A DNA stretch of 64,000 nt from CAYVUB01 sp964454675 (GCA_964454675.1 CAYVUB010000006.1:1-64000), one strand, 5' to 3'. Shown: positions 36,399-46,133, counted from the stretch's first letter. Notes: a model not told the origin generated them from the sequence alone. Numbers and translations are program-made.

Positions 36399-37275
36399 AT
36401 TCACTTTTTAACTGTTGCTTGTAAAGCTCCAAATTGACTTTAACATCATCGCTCAGCTCCGGTTCTTTAATATCGGTATAGGTTTTTAAGGTATCATACA
36501 ATACTCTTGCTACAAGATAACGTCCGGTTTCTTTGTTATCGGCAGGAATGGCGTACCAAGGCGCATAACTTGTAGAACTTTTATTTAAAATGGCTTCATA
36601 ACACTCCTGATAATTGTCCCAAAGCTGACGTTCTTTGATATCGCTTTTTGAAAACTTCCAGTTTTTTTCCTGCTTTTCCAATCTGCTTAACAGACGGTTT
36701 TTTTGTTCGTCTTTTGAAAGATGCAGGAAGAATTTAAAAATAATGGTACCACTTTCTGAAAGATGCTTTTCAAAATTGTTGATTTGTTCAAAACGCTTAT
36801 CCCAAAAGGCATCGTCAATATCATCAACCGTATGGATGCCGGGAATGTGTTCATTCAGAATATAATACGGATGTACTCTGGTAACCAATACATTTTCATA
36901 ATGTGTACGGTTAAAAACCCCGAATTTCCCTTTTTCGGGCAAGGCAATGTAATGCCGCCATAAATAGTCGTGTCCCAACTCTTTTTCGGTAGGAACTTTA
37001 AAGCTGTGAACGATGATACCCCGGCTGTTAAAACTCTTGAAAACTTCTTTTACCAAACTGTCTTTCCCAGCGGTATCCATACCTTGCAAACACACCAAAA
37101 CCGAGTATTTATCGTGTGCATACATCGTATCTTGAATTTTAGCCAAATCTTTTCTGACCTTTTTCAAGGCTTTTTCAATATCCTTTTCTGAGGCTTCTAA
37201 ATCATAGCTGGTGCTGATATTCTTTAGCTTTATGGATGATGTGACTTTGAAGTCTTGTATGTGGATGTTTTTCAT
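36397..37275 (-). CDS. polyphosphate kinase 2 family protein
   Basis: The 292-residue protein has Walker A GMDTAGKDSLV (residues 65-75), the conserved KVPTEKELGHDYLWR lid region and Walker B-like FNRTHYENVLVTRVHP, all hallmarks of PPK2. These enzymes use polyphosphate to phosphorylate nucleoside mono- or diphosphates; the PF03976-type single domain suggests a class III or I member. It is 12 bp downstream of the sigma-54 activator gene and likely in its operon. Confidence 0.92.
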   Translation of the reverse strand: MKNIHIQDFKVTSSIKLKNISTSYDLEASEKDIEKALKKVRKDLAKIQDTMYAHDKYSVLVCLQGMDTAGKDSLVKEVFKSFNSRGIIVHSFKVPTEKELGHDYLWRHYIALPEKGKFGVFNRTHYENVLVTRVHPYYILNEHIPGIHTVDDIDDAFWDKRFEQINNFEKHLSESGTIIFKFFLHLSKDEQKNRLLSRLEKQEKNWKFSKSDIKERQLWDNYQECYEAILNKSSTSYAPWYAIPADNKETGRYLVARVLYDTLKTYTDIKEPELSDDVKVNLELYKQQLKSE

Positions 37276-37287
37276 GCTGTATATTCT

Positions 37288-38451
37288 CTATTTAGAAGCA
37301 AACAACTTCACATCGGTTTCACTCACTTCTTTTTCGCCCAAAATAATCAAACGTTCCACGACGTTTCGCAACTCTCTGATATTTCCTGTCCAATCATATT
37401 CTTGCAACATTTTTATGGCTTTCGCCGAAAAGGTTTTTGCAACAGTACCTTGTTCTTCAGCAATTTTGTTAGCAAAAAATTCAATCAACAACGGAATATC
37501 TTCACGCCTGTCATTCAATGCCGGTACTTGGATTAAAATCACCGCCAAACGATGGTACAAATCTTCTCTGAAACGGCCTTCTTCGATTTCTTTTTTGAGA
37601 TTCTTGTTGGTAGCAGCCACGACACGCACATCAACTTTAATGTCTTTGTCACTTCCTACACGCTGCACACGACTTTCCTGTAAAGCACGTAATACTTTGG
37701 CTTGCGCCGAAAGGCTCATATCGCCTATTTCGTCAAGAAAAATAGTGCCTTTATTGGCAGCTTCAAACTTGCCTTCACGGTCTTTAACAGCACTTGTAAA
37801 CGCACCTTTTACGTGACCAAATAGTTCACTTTCAATCAATTCTGACGGAATAGCGGCACAATTCACTTCTATTAACGGGCCGTTGCAACGCTCGCTTTTT
37901 TCGTGCAGCCAGTGTGCTACAAGCTCTTTTCCTGTTCCATTTGGACCGGTAATCAGCACACGGGCATCGGTTGCCGCCACTTTTTCAATCATGTCTTTTA
38001 TCTGAATAATAGCCTTACTATTGCCTACCATTTCAAAGTTTTTGCTCACTTTCTTTTTGAGCATGATGTTTTGTACTACCAGTTCTTTTCTGTCTAATGC
38101 AATGCGAACGGTATTTAAAAGACGGTTTAAATCGGGTGGTTTGGAAATGTAATCAAATGCTCCTAAACGCATGGTATTAACCGCGGTATCCAAATCGCCA
38201 TGACCGGAAATCATAACAATGGGAATTTCGGGTTTTAGCTTTTTTGCCGCTTCAAGCACTTCAACACCGTCCATTTTGGGCATTTTTATATCACACAATA
38301 CCAAATCATAATCGTCTTTTTTTATTTTTTCAATTCCGGCAAGACCGTCTTCGGCTTCTTCAACAAAATAGGTATCGTTTTCTTCCGAAAGAATTTTTAC
38401 GAGTACCCGCCGTATAGCTGCTTCATCTTCTATTACTAATATTTTTGACAT
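37288..38451 (-). CDS. NtrC-type response regulator lacking a DNA-binding domain
   Basis: The 387-residue protein has a receiver (Asp54 in LVLCDIKMP) and a sigma-54 AAA+ domain: Walker A GPNGTGKELVA, loop 1 GAFTSA in place of the usual GAFTGA, Walker B GTIFLDEIGDM, and the arginine region GRFREDLYHRLAVI. It ends shortly after the AAA+ lid at VSETDVKLFASK. The usual C-terminal Fis-type helix-turn-helix is absent, and the next gene starts 12 bp later in good order, so this is not a frameshift. It may act without specific DNA binding, as some family members do. Confidence 0.88.
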   Translation of the reverse strand: MSKILVIEDEAAIRRVLVKILSEENDTYFVEEAEDGLAGIEKIKKDDYDLVLCDIKMPKMDGVEVLEAAKKLKPEIPIVMISGHGDLDTAVNTMRLGAFDYISKPPDLNRLLNTVRIALDRKELVVQNIMLKKKVSKNFEMVGNSKAIIQIKDMIEKVAATDARVLITGPNGTGKELVAHWLHEKSERCNGPLIEVNCAAIPSELIESELFGHVKGAFTSAVKDREGKFEAANKGTIFLDEIGDMSLSAQAKVLRALQESRVQRVGSDKDIKVDVRVVAATNKNLKKEIEEGRFREDLYHRLAVILIQVPALNDRREDIPLLIEFFANKIAEEQGTVAKTFSAKAIKMLQEYDWTGNIRELRNVVERLIILGEKEVSETDVKLFASK

Positions 38452-38482
38452 AGTATATTATGTTACTTTTCAATCGTATATT

Positions 38483-39796
38483 TTAATATTTTAACCATTT
38501 ATAAAGTTCTTTATAGCTTGGTTTTTTTCCGTACATAAGAATTCCTACACGGTATATTTTTGCTGCAAACCAAACGGCAAATATGAATGTTCCTGCAAGC
38601 AATGCAAACGATAGCAGCTGCTGCCATATTGGAACACCAAACGGAATACGCATGAGCATAACTACCGGCGATGTCAACGGAATAAATGAAAATACTGTTG
38701 ACACTGTACCGTGCGGATCTTCAATAACCGTAAAAACACCTACATATACCGCCAGAACCAACGGCATTAAAACAGGCATCATAAATTGTTGGGTATCGGT
38801 CTCATTATCAACCGCAGCACCAATAGCTGCATATAAAGAGCTATAAAGCAAATAGCCGCCAACAAAGAAAAAGATAAAAGCAATAACCAGATTGGCTATG
38901 GGTAAATTCAAAAATGAGTTCATAGCCAACTGCATTTGACCTTGCATTTCTGGATTTTGCATCGCTTGATTCATCATATCCTGCTGAGGTGTTTGCATTT
39001 CTGCCAGATTGATTCCGAAAATTGCAGATATGATGAATACCAAAACGCCACCCAAAATTACCCAAATAACAAACTGTGTAATACCTGCCAGCGATGTACC
39101 GATAATTTTTCCCATCATCAATTGTATAGGTTTAACGGATGAAATGATGATTTCAATAATCCTACTGGTTTTCTCCTCTATGACGCTTCGCATAATCATA
39201 TTACCATAAATAATGATAAACATAAATAGCAAATACCCAGCAAACCCACCAAAAGCAAGCTTTAAATAATTGTCATATCTTGAGGATGTTTGTCCACTAA
39301 AACTTTCTTGTGTAATATCAATACTCATTTTTGAAGCATTGATTTTCTCAATATCAACACCTTCCTGTTGTAATTTTAAATCGGTCAGCTTTTTTTCCAA
39401 ACGACTTTCCAAACCAGAAATCACAGTCATTGAAGGTGATTCTTCCGAATAAAATGTAATATTTTTGGATATTTGTGAAACGTCCGTACCTTTTCGAACA
39501 TATAGCAAACCGTAGTGCTCTTTGGCTTTTACTTGTTTTTTGGCATCTTCTAAACTGATGCCAGAAAGCACAGTATAAGTAATGTTATCCGTATTCTTAA
39601 ATACATCATTTACAAATCCCGACTCGTCCAAAATAGCAATCGTACGCTCTTTATCTTTGTTGATTTGCGATAAATAGGCCACAACTGCAATTAAGGCAAT
39701 CATAATTATCGGACTTAAAAACGTCATTACGATGAAGGATTTATTCTTCACTTTATTCAGGTATTCTCTTTGTATAATGAGTGATAGGTGATTCAT
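38483..39796 (-). CDS. ABC-2 type exporter permease (NatB-like)
   Basis: The 437-residue protein has one N-terminal helix (SFIVMTFLSPIIMIALIAVVAYL), a large extracytoplasmic domain (residues 50-180) and about five C-terminal helices including a Met/Gln-rich loop (MQTPQQDMMNQAMQNPEMQ). This is the NatB/ABC-2 membrane layout. It sits one base after its ATPase gene and so forms an exporter pair; substrate unknown. Confidence 0.88.
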   Translation of the reverse strand: MNHLSLIIQREYLNKVKNKSFIVMTFLSPIIMIALIAVVAYLSQINKDKERTIAILDESGFVNDVFKNTDNITYTVLSGISLEDAKKQVKAKEHYGLLYVRKGTDVSQISKNITFYSEESPSMTVISGLESRLEKKLTDLKLQQEGVDIEKINASKMSIDITQESFSGQTSSRYDNYLKLAFGGFAGYLLFMFIIIYGNMIMRSVIEEKTSRIIEIIISSVKPIQLMMGKIIGTSLAGITQFVIWVILGGVLVFIISAIFGINLAEMQTPQQDMMNQAMQNPEMQGQMQLAMNSFLNLPIANLVIAFIFFFVGGYLLYSSLYAAIGAAVDNETDTQQFMMPVLMPLVLAVYVGVFTVIEDPHGTVSTVFSFIPLTSPVVMLMRIPFGVPIWQQLLSFALLAGTFIFAVWFAAKIYRVGILMYGKKPSYKELYKWLKY

Positions 39797-39797
39797 C

Positions 39798-40724
39798 TTA
39801 ATTATTTTTTACGGTTTGAATAAAAATATCGTTGGCACTCGGAATAACTTCCACAAAGTGATGCACTTCTGCCTTTGACGTTAAAAATGATAACAACTCA
39901 TTGGATGATGTGCTTTCCGGAAGTTTTACATTCAGCTTAATATCATCATTCAGGTTTTTGAACGTTGCAGGGTGTACTTCAAACTTGTCTTTAATGAGCT
40001 TTACAACCTCATCGGGATTTGATGTTTGTAAGCCAACTTCAAACGTATTGGTCTTAAACCGGCGTTTAATATCGGTGAGTTTACCATCCAAAACCTTATT
40101 GGATTTATGGATAAGCGCGATATGGTCACACAATTCCTCTACCGATTCCATACGGTGTGTCGAGAAAATCACTGTTGACCCTTCGTCCCGCAATTGTAAA
40201 ATTTCGTCTTTAATCAACGTTGCATTTATAGGGTCAAAACCGGAAAACGGTTCGTCAAAAATCAATAGCTTCGGTTTATGCAATACCGTTACCACAAACT
40301 GAATCTTTTGTGCCTGACCTTTGCTCAGCTCCTGAATTTTTTTGTTCCACCAGTCGCCTATTTCCAGTTTATCAAACCAATACTTAAGCCGTATTTTAGC
40401 ATCATGTTTTGACAAGCCTTTTAACTGTGCCAGATACAAAACCTGCTCGCCTACTTTCATTGACTTGTACAAGCCGCGCTCTTCGGGCAGGTAACCAATA
40501 TCTTTGATATTCTCAGGTTTCAGAGGTTTTCCGTCTAAAAACACCTCGCCATGGTCGGGCATGGTAATTTGATTGATGATTCTTATTAAAGTGGTTTTTC
40601 CTGCTCCGTTGGGTCCCAGCAACCCAAAAATGCTGCCTTGTGGTACGGCAACAGAAACATTATTTAGCGCTTTAAAATCTCCAAAATTTTTTGAGACCGA
40701 TTGAGCTACTAATAAATCATTCAT
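39798..40724 (-). CDS. ABC transporter ATP-binding protein (NatA-like)
   Basis: The 308-residue ATPase has Walker A GPNGAGKTT, Walker B LLIFDEPFSGFDP and switch His in FSTHRM. The signature is LSKGQ rather than LSGGQ, which is common in this subgroup. A C-terminal extension of about 80 residues with a DUF4162-like fold follows. It pairs with the downstream permease (1-bp gap). Confidence 0.92.
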   Translation of the reverse strand: MNDLLVAQSVSKNFGDFKALNNVSVAVPQGSIFGLLGPNGAGKTTLIRIINQITMPDHGEVFLDGKPLKPENIKDIGYLPEERGLYKSMKVGEQVLYLAQLKGLSKHDAKIRLKYWFDKLEIGDWWNKKIQELSKGQAQKIQFVVTVLHKPKLLIFDEPFSGFDPINATLIKDEILQLRDEGSTVIFSTHRMESVEELCDHIALIHKSNKVLDGKLTDIKRRFKTNTFEVGLQTSNPDEVVKLIKDKFEVHPATFKNLNDDIKLNVKLPESTSSNELLSFLTSKAEVHHFVEVIPSANDIFIQTVKNN

Positions 40725-40829
40725 ATAAAAAAGTTTGTAAATTAATTATGGTTTGTAAATATATTAAATGTTCACCAAGCAGGGTTGGTATATCAAGCAT
40801 TTTTTAGCTCAAAAGTATTAAAAACAAAA

Positions 40830-40902
40830 CCCACCCTTAAACGAGTCAAGGATGGGAAAAAATTGCTATGAAAAAGAAAAATACCACTAATGAGAATTAG
40901 TG
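40830..40902. terminator. two hairpins between dnaJ and the ABC exporter operon
   Basis: CCCACCCTT / AAGGATGGG (40830-40838, 40848-40856; one mismatch) followed by an A-run on this strand, i.e. a T-run after leftward transcription is not present, and CACTAAT / ATTAGTG (40885-40902, perfect, loop GAGA). They lie just downstream of dnaJ and probably end its transcript. Confidence 0.5.
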
Positions 40903-40939
40903 ATGCCCAAATATAGTATTTTTTATTGAAAATACCAGC

Positions 40940-42058
40940 TTATGAAAACATATCTTTTACTTTTTCAAAAAAAGATTTATCGCCGCTTTCCGGTTTAGGT
41001 TCAAAGTGTTCGTCATTCTTCATGTTTTCAAAGAATTCACGCTGTTGTTTGCTTAATGTTTTTGGTGTCCAGACATTTACATGAACCAGTAAATCTCCGC
41101 GTCCATACCCGTTTATACTTGGTATTCCTTTGCCTTTTAAGCGTAAAATTTTTCCCGACTGCACACCGGCATCAATTTTAATACGTACTTTTCCGGTAAC
41201 GGTATCAATATCTTTTGAAGTACCCAACACAGCATCGGGAAGGCTAACGTACAAATCGTAGTGTAAATTATCGCCTTCACGCTTCAATGTAAGGTGTTCT
41301 TCTTCATGAATAGCAACCAGTAAATCTCCGGGAATACCATTTGCCGGCGCATCGTTTCCTTTTCCTGTTACTTTAAGCTGCATACCGTCAACCACGCCCG
41401 CAGGAATTTTTACAGAAACGGTTTCTTCAGAGATAATTAATCCCTGTGCATCGGCATCGGCAGGTTTTTTATCAATGGTTTGCCCCAAACCTCCACATAC
41501 GGTACAAGGTGTGGATGTTTGCATACGCCCGAGAATGGTGTTGGCAATACGGGTTACTTGCCCTGTACCGTTACAGGTTCCACATGTTTTGTAAGTGGTG
41601 CCTGGTGCCTGGATTTTACGTTTTACTTTTAGCTTTTTCTCAACACCTTCGGCTATTTCATCCAGAGTAAGTGTTATTTTGATACGCAGATTACTGCCTT
41701 TGGCACGACGCTGACCGCCGAAACCTCCACCAAAACCTGAAAAACCGCCACCGCCAAAAGCACTTCCGAAGATATCGCCAAACTGGCTGAATATGTCATC
41801 CATATTCATGCCGCCACCGCCAAAACCTCCTGCACCTTCAAACGCCTGATGCCCAAACTGATCATAACGTGCTTTCTTTTCGGGATTGCTCAGTACCTCA
41901 TAAGCTTCGGCTGCCTTTTTAAAATTTTCTTCGGCTTCTTTGTCATCGGGGTTTTTATCGGGATGGTATTTTAATGCCATCTTGCGATATGCTTTTTTTA
42001 TCTCATCGGCCGATGCGCTTTTGCTGATGCCTAATATGTCATAATAGTCTTGCTTCAT
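40940..42058 (-). CDS. dnaJ: chaperone DnaJ
   Basis: The 372-residue co-chaperone has a J domain with HPD (residues about 33-35 in KYHPDKNPDD), a Gly/Phe-rich linker (GGFGGGGMNMDD, GGGFSGFGGG), a zinc-binding region with CGTCNGTGQ and CTVCGGLGQ (two visible CxxC repeats of the usual four), and the substrate-binding C-terminal domains. The zinc region has only one of the two usual zinc centres, a reduced form. Forms an operon with grpE 10 bp upstream. Confidence 0.95.
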   Translation of the reverse strand: MKQDYYDILGISKSASADEIKKAYRKMALKYHPDKNPDDKEAEENFKKAAEAYEVLSNPEKKARYDQFGHQAFEGAGGFGGGGMNMDDIFSQFGDIFGSAFGGGGFSGFGGGFGGQRRAKGSNLRIKITLTLDEIAEGVEKKLKVKRKIQAPGTTYKTCGTCNGTGQVTRIANTILGRMQTSTPCTVCGGLGQTIDKKPADADAQGLIISEETVSVKIPAGVVDGMQLKVTGKGNDAPANGIPGDLLVAIHEEEHLTLKREGDNLHYDLYVSLPDAVLGTSKDIDTVTGKVRIKIDAGVQSGKILRLKGKGIPSINGYGRGDLLVHVNVWTPKTLSKQQREFFENMKNDEHFEPKPESGDKSFFEKVKDMFS

Positions 42059-42068
42059 TTTAATTTAC

Positions 42069-42587
42069 TTAAAAACCGGTTACCACTTTTGGAAAACGGA
42101 TAACTTTGTCGCCTAATTTATAGCCTTTTTCTACAACATCTACAATTTTGCCTTTTAAATCTTCGGTTGGCGCCGAAATTTGTGTAATGGCTTCGTGCTC
42201 ATCGGCATTAAAAACATCGCCGGCAGCAACGGTTACTTCTTCCAGACCTTTATGCTTAAGAATGTCTTTAAGCTTTTGACGAATCAATTCTACGCCTTTG
42301 GTTGACTCATCTTCTGTATATTTTAATGCTCTGTCAAAATCATCCAACACAGGCAATAATGCTGTCATTACTTCCTGACCGGCAGTTTTAAACAACTCTA
42401 TACGTTCTTTGGTGGTACGGCGTTTGTAATTTTCAAACTCGGCAAACAATCTTAAAAATTTGTCTTTTTCTTTGGCTAATTCTTCTTTAAGCTGTTCTTC
42501 AACACTTTGTTCTTCAACTTGAGTATTTTCAAGGATTTCTTCCTGATTTTCTATGGTATCTGTCTGTGCTTTATCTTTTTTACTCAT
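42069..42587 (-). CDS. grpE: nucleotide exchange factor GrpE
   Basis: The 172-residue protein has an acidic, charged N-terminal coiled coil (ENQEEILENTQVEEQSVEEQ), the motif LRLFAEFENYKRRTTKERIE and the C-terminal beta domain ending EKGYKLGDKVIRFPKVVTG. It releases ADP from DnaK. First gene of the grpE-dnaJ operon, with a perfect -7 element at 42629-42636. Confidence 0.95.
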   Translation of the reverse strand: MSKKDKAQTDTIENQEEILENTQVEEQSVEEQLKEELAKEKDKFLRLFAEFENYKRRTTKERIELFKTAGQEVMTALLPVLDDFDRALKYTEDESTKGVELIRQKLKDILKHKGLEEVTVAAGDVFNADEHEAITQISAPTEDLKGKIVDVVEKGYKLGDKVIRFPKVVTGF

Positions 42588-42628
42588 ATCTTTTTACTTT
42601 TAAAAAGTCTGTCTGCAATTACGATTGG

Positions 42629-42636
42629 CAAAAGTA
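42629..42636 (-). promoter_or_regulatory. grpE-dnaJ -7 element
   Basis: Minus-strand TACTTTTG matches TAnnTTTG; a TTG at 42660-42662 is a possible -33 element. The grpE start is 42 bp downstream. Confidence 0.55.
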
Positions 42637-42763
42637 CTGCCATTATCTTTAAAATGTCAAAATGTCACGAAAAATACTGCTTTATTTTTTTAAAGATTTT
42701 TCAATTAATCGGTATGTTCTTTAAATTTTACTTTTAAATTCGTTGGATTGATTAAAAATTAGA

Positions 42764-43840
42764 ATGGGATACATCAGAACTTTATTGGCTATTATAGTTA
42801 TAATTGGTCATACTGAGCCACTTTTTGGCAGTGTTTTTTTAGGTGGTAAAATTTCTGTACAAGCATTTTACATTATTTCCGGTTTTTATATGTCTCTCAT
42901 TTTATGCGAAAAGTATGTTGGTGTCAACAATTCTTACAAGCTATTTATAACCAACAGATTAATACGATTATACCCTGTATATTGGGCTGTATTGATTTTG
43001 ATATTGACGGCATCGCTTTTGGTTGCTGCGATTACCGGCGGCAATCATTTTGGACCATTAAATGTGTTTAAAGAGAACTATGATGTTTTATCGCCGTTAA
43101 GCCTGATAATTCTTGTAATATCCAATCTTTTTATCTTTTTTCAGGATACGTTGCTTTTTTTTGAAATTGATCCTGCAACCGGATCTTTTTTCTTTCAGCA
43201 GAAGTTCAACATCAATGCTTTGAATGGATTAAAATTTTCATTAGTCCCGCAGGCATGGACAGTGGCATTAGAATTACTTTTTTACCTTATTGCTCCATTC
43301 ATCGTAAGACGAAAAACCCATATCATCATATTATTATTTATGCTTTTTGTAATTCTTAAAAGCTTTTTACATTACGGATTGGGATTGAATTACGCACCGT
43401 GGAATTTTAGGTTTTTTCCAAGTGAATTGATTTTTTTCCTTATGGGAATTATATCTTACAAAATTTATACTAACTATCAGTGGTTATTGTCAAAACCAAA
43501 CTTTAACAAGCTTGTATTTGCCTGTATTATAGCCGCATCACTTGTTTATGATAAAGTAACGTTTGATTATAAATCCCAATTATTCTTTACTTTATTTTTT
43601 CTGTCTATTCCGTTTATTTTTAAAATGTCGGGCAAATCAAAACTTGACCGGTATATCGGCGAATTAAGTTATCCGCTTTATATTGTGCATATTTTTGTCA
43701 TTTGGGTTACAGGCAATTTAGACTTTATAAATTCATACTCAGTTATTTATGTAATAATTATCTCTGTTTTTGCTTCAATAGTATTAAAACACTTTGTAAG
43801 TGATAAGGTTGAAATTTATAGGCAGAACAGGTTAAAATAA
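42764..43840 (+). CDS. acyltransferase 3 family membrane protein
   Basis: The 358-residue protein has about ten helices. The N-terminal IRTLLAIIVIIGHTEPLFG holds the conserved His of acyltransferase 3 enzymes, and FITNRLIRLYPVYWAV is the R-x-R-x-x-P helix motif. Such proteins O-acylate surface glycans or lipids (OafA-like). Target is unknown. Confidence 0.88.
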   Translation: MGYIRTLLAIIVIIGHTEPLFGSVFLGGKISVQAFYIISGFYMSLILCEKYVGVNNSYKLFITNRLIRLYPVYWAVLILILTASLLVAAITGGNHFGPLNVFKENYDVLSPLSLIILVISNLFIFFQDTLLFFEIDPATGSFFFQQKFNINALNGLKFSLVPQAWTVALELLFYLIAPFIVRRKTHIIILLFMLFVILKSFLHYGLGLNYAPWNFRFFPSELIFFLMGIISYKIYTNYQWLLSKPNFNKLVFACIIAASLVYDKVTFDYKSQLFFTLFFLSIPFIFKMSGKSKLDRYIGELSYPLYIVHIFVIWVTGNLDFINSYSVIYVIIISVFASIVLKHFVSDKVEIYRQNRLK

Positions 43841-43847
43841 AAATTAA

Positions 43848-44753
43848 CTAACCTAACAAATCTTCCAGTGCCAATTGCAAATGATGATATTCAAAATCAA
43901 AACCCGCATCTTCAATACGCTTTGAACTCACGCGTTGACTTTCAAATAATAACACATGCATTTCACCCAAAACGAGCTGCATTATAAACCGAGGAATATT
44001 AGGCAGCCATAACGGACGGCTTAACGCTTTGGCAACTATTCTTGTAAACTCTTTATTGGTTACGGGATTTGGTGCTACCGCATTGTAAACCCCTGTTAAA
44101 CGGTGCTGTAAAACATGTATAAACAGTTGTGCCAGGTCGGTTATGTGAATCCACGACTGCCATTGCATACCGGTACCAAAAGCAGCACCCAAACCATAAC
44201 GAACAGGTCTGGCTATTTGCGGCAATGCGCCTCCATCTTTAGCCAGCACCAACCCGATTCTGATTTTTACGGTTTTTATGCCAAGTGCTTCAAAAGCATC
44301 AACTTCATCTTCCCACGTTTTGACAACTTTACCCAGAAAACCCGAAGCTACATTGGTATTGGATTCATCATAATAATTGGTTTGAGAATCGGGATAAAGC
44401 CCAATGGCACTTGCAGAAATTAACTGTGTAATGGTATGGTTTGAACCTTGCAATGCGGTTTTTAAAAGTTGTAACGACCGGACTCTGCTGTCTAAAATTT
44501 CCTGCTTGTATGCTTTTGTCCAACGTTTTGCAATGGTACTACCTGCCAGATTTACAATGGTGTCAACACCTTCAAAACAAGCAATATCGATACTTTGTGA
44601 TTTTGGATTCCAGTAAAATCCTTTACGGTTTGCCTGCTGTGTGAGTTTTTCTTTTGAAGTAGTCAAATAATGAACAGAAATTCCATGAACATCACAATAA
44701 TGCATAATTTCTTTACCTACCAAACCTGTTGCGCCTGTTATTAAAACTTTCAT
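43848..44753 (-). CDS. TIGR01777 family sugar-nucleotide-epimerase-like protein (YfcH-like)
   Basis: The 301-residue SDR-type protein has the Rossmann motif GATGLVGKEIM, the block VDTIVNLAGSTIAKRWTKAYKQEILDSRV typical of TIGR01777, and the C-terminal DUF1731 end RFIMQLVLGEMHVLLFESQRVSSKRIEDAGFDF-like. Conserved and widespread; function uncertain. Convergent with the acyltransferase. Confidence 0.9.
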   Translation of the reverse strand: MKVLITGATGLVGKEIMHYCDVHGISVHYLTTSKEKLTQQANRKGFYWNPKSQSIDIACFEGVDTIVNLAGSTIAKRWTKAYKQEILDSRVRSLQLLKTALQGSNHTITQLISASAIGLYPDSQTNYYDESNTNVASGFLGKVVKTWEDEVDAFEALGIKTVKIRIGLVLAKDGGALPQIARPVRYGLGAAFGTGMQWQSWIHITDLAQLFIHVLQHRLTGVYNAVAPNPVTNKEFTRIVAKALSRPLWLPNIPRFIMQLVLGEMHVLLFESQRVSSKRIEDAGFDFEYHHLQLALEDLLG

Positions 44754-44895
44754 TGCTGCTTTTTTATAAAGTTAAGCAATATTTTTGCTGAAAAAGTTGA
44801 TTTTAGAGTAGGTTTAACAGAATTAACGAAACTTTATGGATATTCTCTAATTTGGATTTTGAACAGCTTTTTTTACGAGCTTTTTGTGGATAAAA

Positions 44896-45020
44896 CATTT
44901 GGCTCATAAATTCGCCGAATGCTCAGAATCTTTTCTCAATATAGCATTTGGCTCATAAATTCGCCGAATGCTCAGAATCTTTTCTCAATATAGCATTTGG
45001 CTCATAAATTCGCCGAATGC
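44896..45020. repeat. 49-bp tandem repeat, about 2.5 copies, overlapping the mnmD 3' end
   Basis: CATTTGGCTCATAAATTCGC starts at 44896, 44945 and 44994, an exact 49-bp period. The third copy is partial and holds the last codons and stop of mnmD. The upstream copies are duplications of the gene end plus the segment GCTCAGAATCTTTTCTCAAT. Confidence 0.9.
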
Positions 45021-45676
45021 TTCGTTGCACGAAGCATTTCACGTTTGCCGGGTGGACCTTGTAGTTTTTCGACCGTAAAACCTACCGAAAGCATCGCACG
45101 GCGTACACTGCCTTTTGCGGCATAAGTTACCAAAAAACCGTTAGGCTTTAAAGCGTCAAACATTTGTTTAAAAACGGTTTCTGTCCATAATTCGGGTTGG
45201 ACTCTGGCTCCAAAAGCGTCAAAATAAATCAAATCGAACTTTGAGGTATCCTCAATATCTTTGAATTGTTTTAACTGTTTTGTCAATGTAAAATATGGTG
45301 TGATACGATGAGATTCATCCCAACTTACAGAATGCATTTTTTTAAAATCGCCTGTATAACTTTCGGCATTTAATTGCTGTATATAGTTTAAACTTTTAGT
45401 TTCTTCAATACTTACGGGATACGCTTCTACACCGGTATAATTGATGTTGGTCTGCTGTTTTTCGGCTTCTGTTAATGTGATAAGCGCATTTAATCCTGTT
45501 CCAAAGCCTATTTCTAAAATTGAAAGTTCTTTTTTATCTACACAATGTAATCCATGTTTTATAAATACATGCCGTGCTTCTTGAATGGCACCATGAAGTG
45601 AATGGTACTGCTCGTTCCAGTCTTCAATCCGGATGGTTGTCGAGCCGTCGGCAGTAGTGATGATACGACGTTTCAA
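45002..45676 (-). CDS. mnmD: tRNA (mnm5s2U34) methyltransferase, MnmD-like
   Basis: The 224-residue SAM enzyme has motif I LEIGFGTGLNALI, the DAFGARVQPELWTE block (MnmC2/MnmD hallmark) and the end GPPGKREMLRATK. It methylates the wobble uridine of certain tRNAs; the FAD domain of bifunctional MnmC is absent. The stop codon sits inside a 49-bp tandem repeat. It is 2 bp downstream of a heme lipoprotein gene. Confidence 0.9.
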   Translation of the reverse strand: MKRRIITTADGSTTIRIEDWNEQYHSLHGAIQEARHVFIKHGLHCVDKKELSILEIGFGTGLNALITLTEAEKQQTNINYTGVEAYPVSIEETKSLNYIQQLNAESYTGDFKKMHSVSWDESHRITPYFTLTKQLKQFKDIEDTSKFDLIYFDAFGARVQPELWTETVFKQMFDALKPNGFLVTYAAKGSVRRAMLSVGFTVEKLQGPPGKREMLRATKHSANL

Positions 45677-45678
45677 AA

Positions 45679-46119
45679 CTATTTAATTAACAGCTTTTTT
45701 ATTCGCGGTATAGGTCCTGTACATTCGGTTTGATGACAGGAAATACAGAGATTGACCGAATTATTAAACCTGTCTTTAAGGTCAATCTCTGACTCTGTAT
45801 TGTAGATTTCTTTTTCGGCTTCAATGAATAGCTTTGAAAAAGAATCAAAGGTTTCGTTGCGTCCTTTACCTTTGGTAAATTCGGCCGAATGAATTTTTAA
45901 AAATTCCAACGGAAACTCTGTGGGCTGCTTCCCGTCAATAATTTGCTGCTTAACTGTCAGGTTGTATGCATACATCTCGTTCATCAAGTTTGCCATTTCT
46001 GACGGAACGTACATATCATAAACTATGGGTTCGTTTTCTTTAGCTGAATTTTCCACACCGGAATCTTTACACGAAAAAAAACCACACCCTATTAAACACG
46101 CTATTACAAGTCGCTTCAT
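45679..46119 (-). CDS. c-type heme lipoprotein
   Basis: The 146-residue protein has a lipobox ending FFSC (C17) and one heme c motif CISCH near the C-terminus (SVNLCISCHQTECTGPIPRIKKLL), preceded by helices. A heme attachment site at the end of a helical bundle is the cytochrome c' pattern. It is between mnmD and a DUF4920 lipoprotein. Physiological role unknown; redox or gas binding is possible. Confidence 0.75.
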   Translation of the reverse strand: MKRLVIACLIGCGFFSCKDSGVENSAKENEPIVYDMYVPSEMANLMNEMYAYNLTVKQQIIDGKQPTEFPLEFLKIHSAEFTKGKGRNETFDSFSKLFIEAEKEIYNTESEIDLKDRFNNSVNLCISCHQTECTGPIPRIKKLLIK

Positions 46120-46133
46120 TGCAATTCCTGTTT

